Assembly: GCA_039984955.1 (NCBI GenBank)
Contig: JBDWTN010000007.1
Coordinates: forward strand, 1,992,501 to 2,056,500
Direction: 5' to 3'
Length of the DNA stretch: 64,000 bases
DNA from: Marinobacter alexandrii
GTDB taxonomy: Bacteria; Bacteroidota; Bacteroidia; Cytophagales; Cyclobacteriaceae
Shown: positions 54,462 to 62,883 of the stretch, in pieces
Numbering within the stretch: position 1 is the stretch's first letter
Layout of the letters: every line of letters begins with the position of its first letter
Made by a program: the position numbers and the translations under genes
The notes under the pieces: generated by a model
Databases searched by the model: none
What the model was told of the DNA's origin: nothing
What the model saw: only the letters and a program-made list of their open reading frames with translations

Positions 54462-55532
54462 TTATTCTACAGCTTCTTTCATGATCTCAGCATTTTCTGC
54501 GATCCTTAGCTGCTCTACAAACTCTTCAATATCTCCATTCATAACATTAGGGAGATTAAAAACCGAAAGACCTATCCTATGATCTGTGACACGTCCTTGA
54601 GGATAATTATATGTTCTTATTTTATCTGATCTGTCCCCAGAACCGACCATGCTTTTACGTTGACTGCTTATTTCCGCATTATGTTTTTTCAGTTCAATCT
54701 CGTAAAGTCTTGATCGGAGTACTTTTAGCGCTTTATCATAGTTGGCGTGCTGCGAGCGTCCATCTTGACACTCAACAACTAAGCCTGAGGGAGCATGGGT
54801 TAGCCTCACGGCAGATTCCGTTTTATTGATATGCTGACCACCAGCTCCAGATGCTCTAAAAGTATCTTTTCTGATGTCTCCCATATTTAATTCTACATCA
54901 ACTTCCTCAGCCTCCGGTAGTACCGCTACAGTCGCCGCTGATGTGTGTACTCGTCCTTGAGATTCTGTAGCAGGTACTCGCTGCACACGATGAACTCCCG
55001 ATTCGAATTTAAGTTTTGCATAGACATCTTCTCCTTCAACTGAAGCTACGATCTCTTTATAGCCCCCCGAGCTTCCATTGTTAAAATCAAGCACAGAAAA
55101 ATTCCATTTTTGACCTTCTGCATAAGACTTATAAAGTCTGAAAAGATCTCCTGCAAATATGGAAGCTTCATCACCGCCAGTTCCTGCACGAATTTCCAAA
55201 ATCACATTTTTGCTGTCATTAGGATCTTTCGGGATCAGCATGAATTTAAGTTCCTCCTCTAGGGACTCTATCTGTGGCTGAAGTTCATCGATCTCCGCTT
55301 TAGCCATTTCACGAAATTCAGGATCTTTCTCTGTGCCTAAAACCTCTTTTGCATTGTCCAAGTTGCTTGTAGCTTCTGTAAACTCTTTATACTTAACTAC
55401 AATTTTTTCCAGATCCTTATATTCTTTATTCAGCTTTCCGTACTTCTCCATATCTGTAACGATATCTGGTTGCACGATCAACTGACCTACTTCTTCAAAC
55501 CGATGTTTTATTTCCTCCAGTTTATCAATCAT
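54462..55532 (-). CDS. prfA: Peptide chain release factor 1
   Basis: This factor reads UAA and UAG and releases the peptide at the ribosome. The 356 residues carry the GGQ motif (RASGAGGQHINKTESAV), the codon-recognition loop with PAT in VQRVPATESQGRVHT, and the helical N-terminal domain 1 (IKHRFEEVGQLIVQPDIV). It is intact, and the length is as expected. Its GGQ Gln is the methylation target of PrmC, whose gene is not in the window. Confidence 0.97.
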   Translation of the reverse strand: MIDKLEEIKHRFEEVGQLIVQPDIVTDMEKYGKLNKEYKDLEKIVVKYKEFTEATSNLDNAKEVLGTEKDPEFREMAKAEIDELQPQIESLEEELKFMLIPKDPNDSKNVILEIRAGTGGDEASIFAGDLFRLYKSYAEGQKWNFSVLDFNNGSSGGYKEIVASVEGEDVYAKLKFESGVHRVQRVPATESQGRVHTSAATVAVLPEAEEVDVELNMGDIRKDTFRASGAGGQHINKTESAVRLTHAPSGLVVECQDGRSQHANYDKALKVLRSRLYEIELKKHNAEISSQRKSMVGSGDRSDKIRTYNYPQGRVTDHRIGLSVFNLPNVMNGDIEEFVEQLRIAENAEIMKEAVE

Positions 55533-55586
55533 CCTCTAAACTATTATGAAGGTAAAGTTACGTTGAATATCGATTTTACAGTTAGA

Positions 55587-58349
55587 CTATTTTTTGACAA
55601 TCTTGATTGTCTCTTTTTTGCCTTGCTTAGTAACGGTCTTCAAGAAGTATACACCCTGATTTAAAGAAGAAAGGCTAAGCCTATTGTCCACTACTTCTAT
55701 AGAATAAAGCTTCTGCCCATTTATGGAGAAAATTTCTACTTGAGATACTTGGCTGCTAAAAGTGACTTCATCCGAGGTTGGATTAGGATAGACAGTAATT
55801 CGTTCATCCAATTTATTATCTATTCCTAATACGTCTTCTCCCTGATCAAATTTTCCTAAGAAAACACCTCTTCCATGGGTTGCTAACGCAATTGTTTTAT
55901 CCGAAGCTCTTAACTGAAACATGTCTACCCTTACATTTGGAAGTCCGTCGTTGTATGCTTGCCATTGCTCTTCTTCATCCTCAATACTTTCCAAACCCCA
56001 AATTCCAATTTCAGTTGCAATTATCACCTTGTCACGATTCAATGGATTGAACTTAGCATCTCTAACGGGTATATCTGGTAGATTTCGTTCAATATTTTTC
56101 CAGGTTTCGCCACCATCGCTTGTGTACCACACAGAGGTTACTCCGTAATTGGAAAAGCTGACCACAAGCTCTTCATTAGTTTCCCCAATATCAATGGAAG
56201 AAATGTATCCAACAGGAAGTTGATCATTATCAATTTTTGTAGAAGACGGAGAATAGGGAAGTCCCTTTACGAAAAACACATCACCAAGTTGATTACCCAA
56301 GACCACTGTTGCGTCTAGTTCCGTATCATGTGGTGAAACCTTCACTGCGGAAAAAGAGGTTGTCGAGTTAGTTCCTAGCTTCACATATGTTAATGTATCT
56401 AGCCCTAAATCATCCTTGTTCAAAAAGGGATTCACATTAAGAATCGCTAAAGAATCCAAATACCTTCCTTTCAATCCGGTGGAAAGAGCTTCAAACCCAC
56501 CATCAACAGCTAGGTTTGAATAAATTAGATTCGACCGATCATCGTAATCAGCGGGGTTAATAAATGTACCACCACCTACACCATAGAAATAGGCATCATC
56601 TCCTACGAAGAAATTATAGTTGCCTACTTGGGATGAGGTAATTCTTAAGTCAGAATCGTCAGAGTCAAAAAAGCAGTATGCTCCATCTCCTCCTCCAATC
56701 ATGCTACCATAGGTAATTGCTCCTGTCTCGGATGTATGAGTACTATTATCCTGAGACCCTGCCAACACCTCACTATTACCCAAATTAGGATGTAGAGCTA
56801 TCGTATAATATTGTGTGGTAGCCAGTGAGTTATTGATATGTCCAAATGTGGGATATGAATCGAGCCTTTCTCCCTCAAGCGTTACAAAGCCTTTGCTTAG
56901 ATCACTTGTATATTGAACGCCTCCATCAGTAGAAGCAATCAATTCATTGGAAGATCCCGCAAAAACAAGTGAATGAACGTCCGCATGTACAAAGTGATTT
57001 TTAACACTGTCAATATCCTGCAAACCGAAAAAAGGTATCAAGTAATCTGAGAAATAATACATAGAGGACCAGTCACTTAGTCCAACCCAACTTAAAGACC
57101 CTGCTTCTCGTGCGTTCGAAAGTGCGTGTACATTCAACCCTCCAACTACAAGACGATTGTCATCATTTGGATCTACTCCCATTGCCAGAGCGTGCCAAGG
57201 GATGGAGGCCCAGCTTGAAGATGGCCCTGCTAAATCTTGCCATTCTCCTGATCCATCTTTAAGCATAATTCTTGTAAAGAATCCAAAGTCTCTTATTTGA
57301 TCAAAATCATTCAGAAGTCCAGCCGTCCCTACAGCATATACCATTGATCCTGATGAGGCAAAGCGAACTCTTCCTGGAATGACATCAAGTTCTAAGTCTA
57401 CGCCTTCTTGTTCAATGCTTGTGGCATACCTATCTTCAACTTCCCAGTCTGTTCCATTCGAAGAGAATAACATCATTCCTCCTCCTTTAACTTCCAGGTT
57501 TCGCATGGTTCCGACATATAGATCGCCAGTAGGGGTTAACTCGATATCACTCACAGTATAAGGCACGGAAGATCCATTAATGTTGGGAAGAACCTGTGTC
57601 CAAGAATTTCCACCATCTTCCGATCTGTAGAGCCCATCAGAAGGTGAGGATCCGAATACATTTCCTTGATACAGGCCTGAGGCAACTCCTGCATAAATAA
57701 CGCTTGTTCCATCCTCATCTCTAACAACAATATCATTTACGTATTGAAATGCTGACGTAGAAGGAAGCAATGACCATGTTGCTCCTCCATCTGTTGTTTT
57801 GTAGATACCAACCCCAGATGATGTGGATTCTCTATAGATATTTACTGAGGTGAAAGATTCTCCTGTTCCAACATAGAAGATATTCGAATTGTTAGGGTCA
57901 TATGTAATGCTTGAAATCGAAAGAGTTTCCCAATCATCAGAAACAGGAACCCACTTTGCATTATTTCTAAAATCAGGGTTGTACCATAATCCCCCTGTAA
58001 CAGCCCCAAGCCAAAGTTTTTTTAAATCATTCGGATCTATCATGATCGCCCGCGACCTTCCTGCTATTTCGGTATTTATTTGTTCCCATTGAAAATCTCT
58101 TTCTTCAGCTATTCTTCCTCTGCGATTTCTAATCGTTTGCCTTACATTTTCAACCGGGATTTCTCCAGTTTTGGGATTCATGGTCATCAAAACATCTCTA
58201 AAAGTGGATTTTTCGGGACCATCCAGTTTTGTGATGCCTAATTCTGCAATGTTTTTTAGGTAGATCTCTTCTTGACTTTTTCCCTTGTCCAGAACAATCA
58301 AGAAAGCAATGATCGATAATGCTGTTGCTGAAATGAGAAGCTTCTTCAT
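55587..58349 (-). CDS. T9SS-secreted BNR-repeat protein
   Basis: Started at MKKLLISATALSIIAFL (58349), giving 920 residues; a start four codons up is possible. The signal peptide is followed by many Asp-box (BNR) strands: YKTTDGGATWSLL, YRSEDGGNSWTQV and WYTSDGGETWKNI, typical of sialidase-like propellers (two may be stacked). It ends in a type A C-terminal sorting domain of the type IX system (VYPNPTSDEVTF, ...GVYFLKTVTKQGKKETIKIV). It is therefore exported by T9SS and probably cell-surface attached. No sialidase catalytic Arg triad was confirmed; it may be a glycan-binding or hydrolytic protein. Confidence 0.92.
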   Translation of the reverse strand: MKKLLISATALSIIAFLIVLDKGKSQEEIYLKNIAELGITKLDGPEKSTFRDVLMTMNPKTGEIPVENVRQTIRNRRGRIAEERDFQWEQINTEIAGRSRAIMIDPNDLKKLWLGAVTGGLWYNPDFRNNAKWVPVSDDWETLSISSITYDPNNSNIFYVGTGESFTSVNIYRESTSSGVGIYKTTDGGATWSLLPSTSAFQYVNDIVVRDEDGTSVIYAGVASGLYQGNVFGSSPSDGLYRSEDGGNSWTQVLPNINGSSVPYTVSDIELTPTGDLYVGTMRNLEVKGGGMMLFSSNGTDWEVEDRYATSIEQEGVDLELDVIPGRVRFASSGSMVYAVGTAGLLNDFDQIRDFGFFTRIMLKDGSGEWQDLAGPSSSWASIPWHALAMGVDPNDDNRLVVGGLNVHALSNAREAGSLSWVGLSDWSSMYYFSDYLIPFFGLQDIDSVKNHFVHADVHSLVFAGSSNELIASTDGGVQYTSDLSKGFVTLEGERLDSYPTFGHINNSLATTQYYTIALHPNLGNSEVLAGSQDNSTHTSETGAITYGSMIGGGDGAYCFFDSDDSDLRITSSQVGNYNFFVGDDAYFYGVGGGTFINPADYDDRSNLIYSNLAVDGGFEALSTGLKGRYLDSLAILNVNPFLNKDDLGLDTLTYVKLGTNSTTSFSAVKVSPHDTELDATVVLGNQLGDVFFVKGLPYSPSSTKIDNDQLPVGYISSIDIGETNEELVVSFSNYGVTSVWYTSDGGETWKNIERNLPDIPVRDAKFNPLNRDKVIIATEIGIWGLESIEDEEEQWQAYNDGLPNVRVDMFQLRASDKTIALATHGRGVFLGKFDQGEDVLGIDNKLDERITVYPNPTSDEVTFSSQVSQVEIFSINGQKLYSIEVVDNRLSLSSLNQGVYFLKTVTKQGKKETIKIVKK

Positions 58350-58381
58350 ACTTAAATTCAATGGTGAGACACAGATTAAAG

Positions 58382-58951
58382 TTACTGGTTTATTTCCTGA
58401 TGTCGAAAACAGTCAATGGTGTGGTCGTTTACTAAACCTATTGCTTGCATATGTGCATACATCGTCGTGGACCCAACAAATTTGAACCCTCGCTTTTTCA
58501 GATCTTTTGATAGTGCATCAGACTGATCTGTGGTTACAGGTACCTCATCCATTGATTTCCATTGATTGACTATTGGTTTTCCGTTTACAAACTTCCATAC
58601 ATACAAATTAAAAGACCCAAACTCCTTCTGTACCTCAATGAATCTTTTCGCATTGTTAATTGCCGCTTCAATTTTCAGCCTATTTCGGATAATGGATGAG
58701 TCCTGAAGGAGTTCTTCTACCATTCCATCACCATACTGAGCTACCGTATTTACGTCAAAGTCAGCAAAAGCATTTCTGTAACCGTCTCTTTTTTTTAAAA
58801 TAGTTGCCCAACTGAGTCCTGCTTGAGCGCTTTCTAAGATTAAAAACTCAAAATGTTTTTTATCATCGTGTACAGGAACTCCCCATTCTTCATCATGATA
58901 TTTCACATATTCTTCAAAAGAGTTGGCACACCAGGTACATCGTGTTTTCAT
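58382..58951 (-). CDS. tag: DNA-3-methyladenine glycosylase I
   Basis: It removes 3-methyladenine from alkylated DNA in base excision repair. Start chosen at MKTRCTWCANSFEEYVKYHD (58951), giving 189 residues as in the family. The zinc-binding Cys/His of family members is visible at both ends: CTWC near residue 5 and H...(DHTIDCFRH) at the C-terminus. EEWGVPVHDDKKHFEFLILE, AQAGLSWATILKKRDGYRNA and STTMYAHMQAIG are family motifs. The upstream part of the open frame lacks family residues and is not used. Confidence 0.95.
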   Translation of the reverse strand: MKTRCTWCANSFEEYVKYHDEEWGVPVHDDKKHFEFLILESAQAGLSWATILKKRDGYRNAFADFDVNTVAQYGDGMVEELLQDSSIIRNRLKIEAAINNAKRFIEVQKEFGSFNLYVWKFVNGKPIVNQWKSMDEVPVTTDQSDALSKDLKKRGFKFVGSTTMYAHMQAIGLVNDHTIDCFRHQEINQ

Positions 58952-59128
58952 ATGTATATAGTTAGTTTTCAATTGTAAACATCGGTCCACCGAAGTGGGA
59001 ATTCGCATCAAATATTCATCAGGCGATTGGTATAAATTTGCCCTTGGATATTTATGCTCATTTCATAGTTATACTAAATTGTGCCGAATATGAGTTGATC
59101 TATAAAATTACGTATTTAGTACTCAGAT

Positions 59129-60208
59129 ATGCGAATAGCTTTTTACTCTTCTTTGATCCTAGCTACTATCATTTTAAATGGACAAATTCCTGTTTATGAA
59201 TATGTGTCCTTTAATAAATCTTTATCTGTTCCAGAAAGTATAAATAGTGAAAGAAGTGCAGTCATTTTTGATATCCCTGATAAAAATGGAGAGTTCAAAC
59301 AATTAGGTGACTATAAAAAAATGCTTTCACAAGTACATAAAGGGTTTGTCACGATGGGAATAGATGCTGTGTTCTATCTAAATCATCAAGATTTGGTTGC
59401 AAGCAATAGTTCATTTAACTCTTACGTAGAACTTTTCAATCGTCGAAAAGTGAAATTTCTAATCTTCATTACCAAGAACAACACGGGTTACGCATTGGCT
59501 ATGTCAGCTTTTAACGGCAACAGAAAAATGATAGAAAGTAACGCTGATGTTTTTTATTTAGAAGGAACGGATCTTTTCAGTATTCTACTAAACATGGGTA
59601 AGGAGATAAGGAGGGCTGATTATCCTTTGAACAACTTTTTAATTCCTGAAAAACCTAACTATTTGCAAGGTCTTTCAACTGTAGAAAACACATTACTTAA
59701 AAATTATCCTGGTCAGCTCAGGAGAAGCATATTGGCTGTAGAAAGATTTGCTCTATTGGATTCAACAAAAACTTTAGATTCAAAAGTTTTAGCTAAAATC
59801 AAAGCGTACAATAAGAACATCTTTAAAAAGAACATGGAACTGGAAAAAATTATGACAGCTTATCCGTATGAGTATGTCTTGATTGACCCCATGTCTGATG
59901 ACGAGCTCAAGCGCAACAGGTATCAATTTTTACTTCGATCAGTTCATTCATCCGCCAGATCAGTGAGACAAATGCTTGATTATGATGTACTCCCGTCTGA
60001 GACAGGATTTGTGTCAATTATACCTATCATGCCTGACCAAACTAAAGTGAAGACTATTCCAAGTGATGCTTTGGTATACAAATTTTACGTACGTCAAAAT
60101 ATTTCTAAAAATGTTCATGTAGGTGAGTGGGATGCAGATGTAACTTGGCAAAGTGCGCTTAAAAATATGATTGGAAATCTGACACAAAAATTGAACATCA
60201 AAAATTGA
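59129..60208 (+). CDS. Conserved exported protein, unknown function
   Basis: Its 359 residues have a signal-like N-terminus (MRIAFYSSLILATIILNG). An alpha/beta region follows with SERSAVIFDIPDKNGEFKQ, KFLIFITKNNTGYALAMSAF and EYVLIDPMSDDELKRNRYQF. The family resembles NTPase-like hypothetical proteins of Bacteroidota but lacks a P-loop, so that name would be unsupported. The stop overlaps the TTG start of the arylamine acetyltransferase gene (TTGA), so the two are likely translated together. Confidence 0.6.
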   Translation: MRIAFYSSLILATIILNGQIPVYEYVSFNKSLSVPESINSERSAVIFDIPDKNGEFKQLGDYKKMLSQVHKGFVTMGIDAVFYLNHQDLVASNSSFNSYVELFNRRKVKFLIFITKNNTGYALAMSAFNGNRKMIESNADVFYLEGTDLFSILLNMGKEIRRADYPLNNFLIPEKPNYLQGLSTVENTLLKNYPGQLRRSILAVERFALLDSTKTLDSKVLAKIKAYNKNIFKKNMELEKIMTAYPYEYVLIDPMSDDELKRNRYQFLLRSVHSSARSVRQMLDYDVLPSETGFVSIIPIMPDQTKVKTIPSDALVYKFYVRQNISKNVHVGEWDADVTWQSALKNMIGNLTQKLNIKN

Positions 60209-61029
60209 AGAAGCTTAATTTTTTTCAAAATAAACCAAAAGCTTTAAAGATTGATGTTCATTCATATTTAAATAGAATTGGTCTAAAACGAGAAGAGCCT
60301 GCGCTTAAGTATCTAAAAAAACTTCAAAAGGCACATCTTTTAACTATTCCGTTCGAAAACTTAGATATTCATTACGGAAGTAAAATCGTACTAGATTATC
60401 AGAAAATATTCGAAAAAATCGTACTTCAAAAAAGAGGTGGGTTTTGCCATGAATTAAATGGGCTCTTTTATCATTTGCTATATCACCTTGGCTTTGATTG
60501 CTATATCATTTCTGCAAAATTTTGGAAAGAGGATAAAAACCAGTTCGGAAAACCCTTCGAACATATGGTAATCATTGTTGATATTAATGATGAAAAATGG
60601 TTAGTAGACGTTGGCTTTGGTGATGGTCCTATATCTCCTATAAAAGTAAAAAAGGGGGATATTCAGATGGATTATACACGGTATTGGAAAATTGACACTG
60701 ATCCGGATGAAAACTTTATTTTAAAGGTATCCGACAATGCAACTCAATTTTTCTCACGAATACTTTTTACAACTGAAGAAAAGCAGTTAATTCAGTTTAT
60801 GGAAATCTGCGAGTTTCAGCAAACATCTATCGAATCTCCCTTCACTAAAAAAAAGATTATCACTATTCTTACACCAACAGGAAGAGTGACATTGACTGAT
60901 AGAAAATTGAAGATTTCAAATCTCGCAGAGATTGATGAAATAGAAATAATGCATGAAGATGAATTTTTATCAAAGCTCCAACATCATTTTGGCATTACTT
61001 ACCGGCAGCTAATCCCAAAAAGAGTATAA
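60205..61029 (+). CDS. Arylamine N-acetyltransferase
   Basis: The TTG start (60205) overlaps the previous stop. Its 274 residues have the complete NAT triad: Cys81 in RGGFCHELN, His120 in PFEHMVIIV and Asp135 in VDVGFGD. FENLDIHYG and the N-terminal SYLNRIGLKREEP are family motifs. The enzyme uses acetyl-CoA to acetylate aromatic amines or hydrazines. A bacterial role in xenobiotic resistance or aromatic metabolism is possible; the substrate here is unknown. The predicted start gives an N-terminus about 16 residues longer than usual. Confidence 0.9.
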   Translation: MKKLNFFQNKPKALKIDVHSYLNRIGLKREEPALKYLKKLQKAHLLTIPFENLDIHYGSKIVLDYQKIFEKIVLQKRGGFCHELNGLFYHLLYHLGFDCYIISAKFWKEDKNQFGKPFEHMVIIVDINDEKWLVDVGFGDGPISPIKVKKGDIQMDYTRYWKIDTDPDENFILKVSDNATQFFSRILFTTEEKQLIQFMEICEFQQTSIESPFTKKKIITILTPTGRVTLTDRKLKISNLAEIDEIEIMHEDEFLSKLQHHFGITYRQLIPKRV

Positions 61030-61030
61030 A

Positions 61031-61052
61031 AAAATCCGCTTCCGCGGATTTT
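61031..61052. terminator. Bidirectional terminator
   Basis: AAAATCCGC-TTCC-GCGGATTTT forms a 9-bp stem with a TTTT run after it, between the acetyltransferase gene and the convergent TerB-like gene. Confidence 0.82.
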
Positions 61053-61067
61053 TCTATTTTCTTAATT

Positions 61068-61463
61068 TTAGTTCATGTACTTTTTCACGGCTCTCTTCAA
61101 TGAAGAAGCATCTGATGTTATACTTGGATCGCTATAAATTCGTGAAGAAAGTTCAGAAATTACACTTCGCTTGAAGCCTAGCTTTTCCGCTAATTCTTCG
61201 CAGAATTTTATTTCAGAAAGGTAAACCTGACTGTCTATTTTCATAAGTTGCACTAAGTGAAATAGGTATTCAAACCTATCATCTTCAGACATAGTACTTA
61301 GCGGCGGAATAGGTTCTGGGTTTTCAACCATGGCGTTAATTTCATCCTCACCAATTCCATTGGCTTTGCCAATCATATATATCAGGTCTTTTTCCTCACC
61401 AGCAAATTCACCATCGATATTTGCTAGCTGAACCAGCACACTTAGTTTCGACTTGATGCTCAT
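61068..61463 (-). CDS. TerB-like protein
   Basis: The 131 residues follow the TerB/DjlA N-terminal helical pattern: LSVLVQLANIDGEFAGEEKD, then LVQLMKIDSQVYLSEIKFCE, with paired acidic residues (DGEF, DSQVYLSE) in the helix turns that bind metal in relatives. A conserved tail RIYSDPSITSD follows. It is a paralogue of the gene 21 bp upstream. A role in tellurite resistance is suggested by family name only; the ter operon is not present. Confidence 0.78.
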   Translation of the reverse strand: MSIKSKLSVLVQLANIDGEFAGEEKDLIYMIGKANGIGEDEINAMVENPEPIPPLSTMSEDDRFEYLFHLVQLMKIDSQVYLSEIKFCEELAEKLGFKRSVISELSSRIYSDPSITSDASSLKRAVKKYMN

Positions 61464-61484
61464 ATATTTCTCTTTACTATTAAA

Positions 61485-61904
61485 TTATTTTTTTAAATGC
61501 TTATTCGCTTCCTTCATAATAGCCTCTCTGTTACCCGTGATTGAAGGATCACCATAGATGCGGGAAGACATGCTCTTCACTACTTTTTTATCGTAACCAA
61601 GCTTTTCTGCAACCTCTTCACAATACTTGATCTCTGTAAGGAAAACTTCTCCATCAATTTTCATCAACTGAATAACATCATAGAGATAGTCAAATCGTTC
61701 TTCTGACAAAAGTCCGTCAAAGTTTACATCTGTATTTTCTTTACTGTTTAAAACTTCATCAACCAATCCATCAATTTCTTTTTCTGTTACTCTATTCGCT
61801 TTCCCGATAGTATAAACATAAGATTTTTCAGGCTGACCAAAATCACGATCTATGATCGATAATTGAATTAGGGCTCTTAAGTGATTTTTTATGTTACTTT
61901 CCAT
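61485..61904 (-). CDS. TerB-like protein (paralogue)
   Basis: Its 139 residues align with the previous gene along the full length: LRALIQLSIIDRDFGQPEKS, VIQLMKIDGEVFLTEIKYCE and SSRIYGDPSITGN. The pair is a recent tandem duplication within one operon. Acidic turn residues are present. The family is cytoplasmic; function is not established here. Confidence 0.78.
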   Translation of the reverse strand: MESNIKNHLRALIQLSIIDRDFGQPEKSYVYTIGKANRVTEKEIDGLVDEVLNSKENTDVNFDGLLSEERFDYLYDVIQLMKIDGEVFLTEIKYCEEVAEKLGYDKKVVKSMSSRIYGDPSITGNREAIMKEANKHLKK

Positions 61905-61948
61905 TATGCTGCATTGTTTTTCGGTCTTCTAATTTAGGAATTAATTCA

Positions 61949-62710
61949 TTAATGTAAATAGCTTCCGGCATTGACATCAAAAGTCGCTCCCGTAGCATGG
62001 TCCGCCATTCCACTTGCGATAAAAGTAACAAGCGGTGCAATATCTTTTGGCTCTGTTAGACGCTCCAGAGCTAAATCTCCTTTCGTGTGATCTTCCCCAT
62101 ATTGCTGCATGAATTCCTGAGACATGTCCGTCCTTACAAAGCCGGGAGCAATAACAAAGGCTTTTACACCCTCCTTTCCATAGGATCTGGCAATTGAGCG
62201 TGTGAGCGAAACCAATCCTGCCTTTGATGCTGCGTATGAGATATATTCGGCCTCTTCACCCCTAAAAGCAGCCCTTGAAGCAATATTAATAATCCTACCT
62301 GCCGCTTTTCTGCTAACAAAGTGTTGAACCGCTTTCTTACAAATGATCGCTGCTGAATTTAAGTTCACCATCATTGTCTCATTCCATGCTACCATCCAGT
62401 CGTCATCCTTAGCATCAATACTTGCTGGTTTAGCAATTCCAGCGTTATTTATCACTATTTCGACGCTACCCATTTCTAGACTTACCCGTTCAAATAGTTT
62501 TGCTGCTTCATCCGGTTTTGAAAAGTCCGCTTGAAAAGCCTTGGATTCGTTTCCTAGGATATGTGCCAAGTTTTCTGCTTCACGTACATTTTTATTATAA
62601 TGAACAGCAATAGTGGCCCCCGCTTCTGCCAGCTTAGTTGCAAGTGCTTTTCCAATTCCTCGACTCGCTCCCGTAACCAGAATGTTAAGACCTGAAAGGT
62701 TGATATACAT
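61949..62710 (-). CDS. SDR-family 3-oxoacyl-ACP reductase-like
   Basis: Started at MYINLSGLNILVTGASRG (62710), giving 253 residues. TGASRGIGKALA is the NADP-binding GxxxGxG loop, NNAG follows strand 4, and NIASRAAFRG...YAASKAGLV carries the catalytic Ser/Tyr-x-x-x-Lys; YAASK is intact. FVIAPGFVRTDM and GATFDVNAGSYLH are FabG-like. It is FabG-like but the substrate may be another beta-keto compound. It lies upstream of the TerB-like pair on the same strand. Confidence 0.86.
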   Translation of the reverse strand: MYINLSGLNILVTGASRGIGKALATKLAEAGATIAVHYNKNVREAENLAHILGNESKAFQADFSKPDEAAKLFERVSLEMGSVEIVINNAGIAKPASIDAKDDDWMVAWNETMMVNLNSAAIICKKAVQHFVSRKAAGRIINIASRAAFRGEEAEYISYAASKAGLVSLTRSIARSYGKEGVKAFVIAPGFVRTDMSQEFMQQYGEDHTKGDLALERLTEPKDIAPLVTFIASGMADHATGATFDVNAGSYLH

Positions 62711-62883
62711 GATTAAAATCCTTATTTCAAGCGAAAAATTAGACAAATCCTTTTTGAAGTTGACTTATCTTAATGATAAAAGATGAAGGAACTTGTTTTA
62801 CAGAGTGAAAACTTTGTTAATTTAGGCCATTCCAGCTTAGAGGTCACCACTTTAAACACACACTTGAACGTAATAATTTATTC

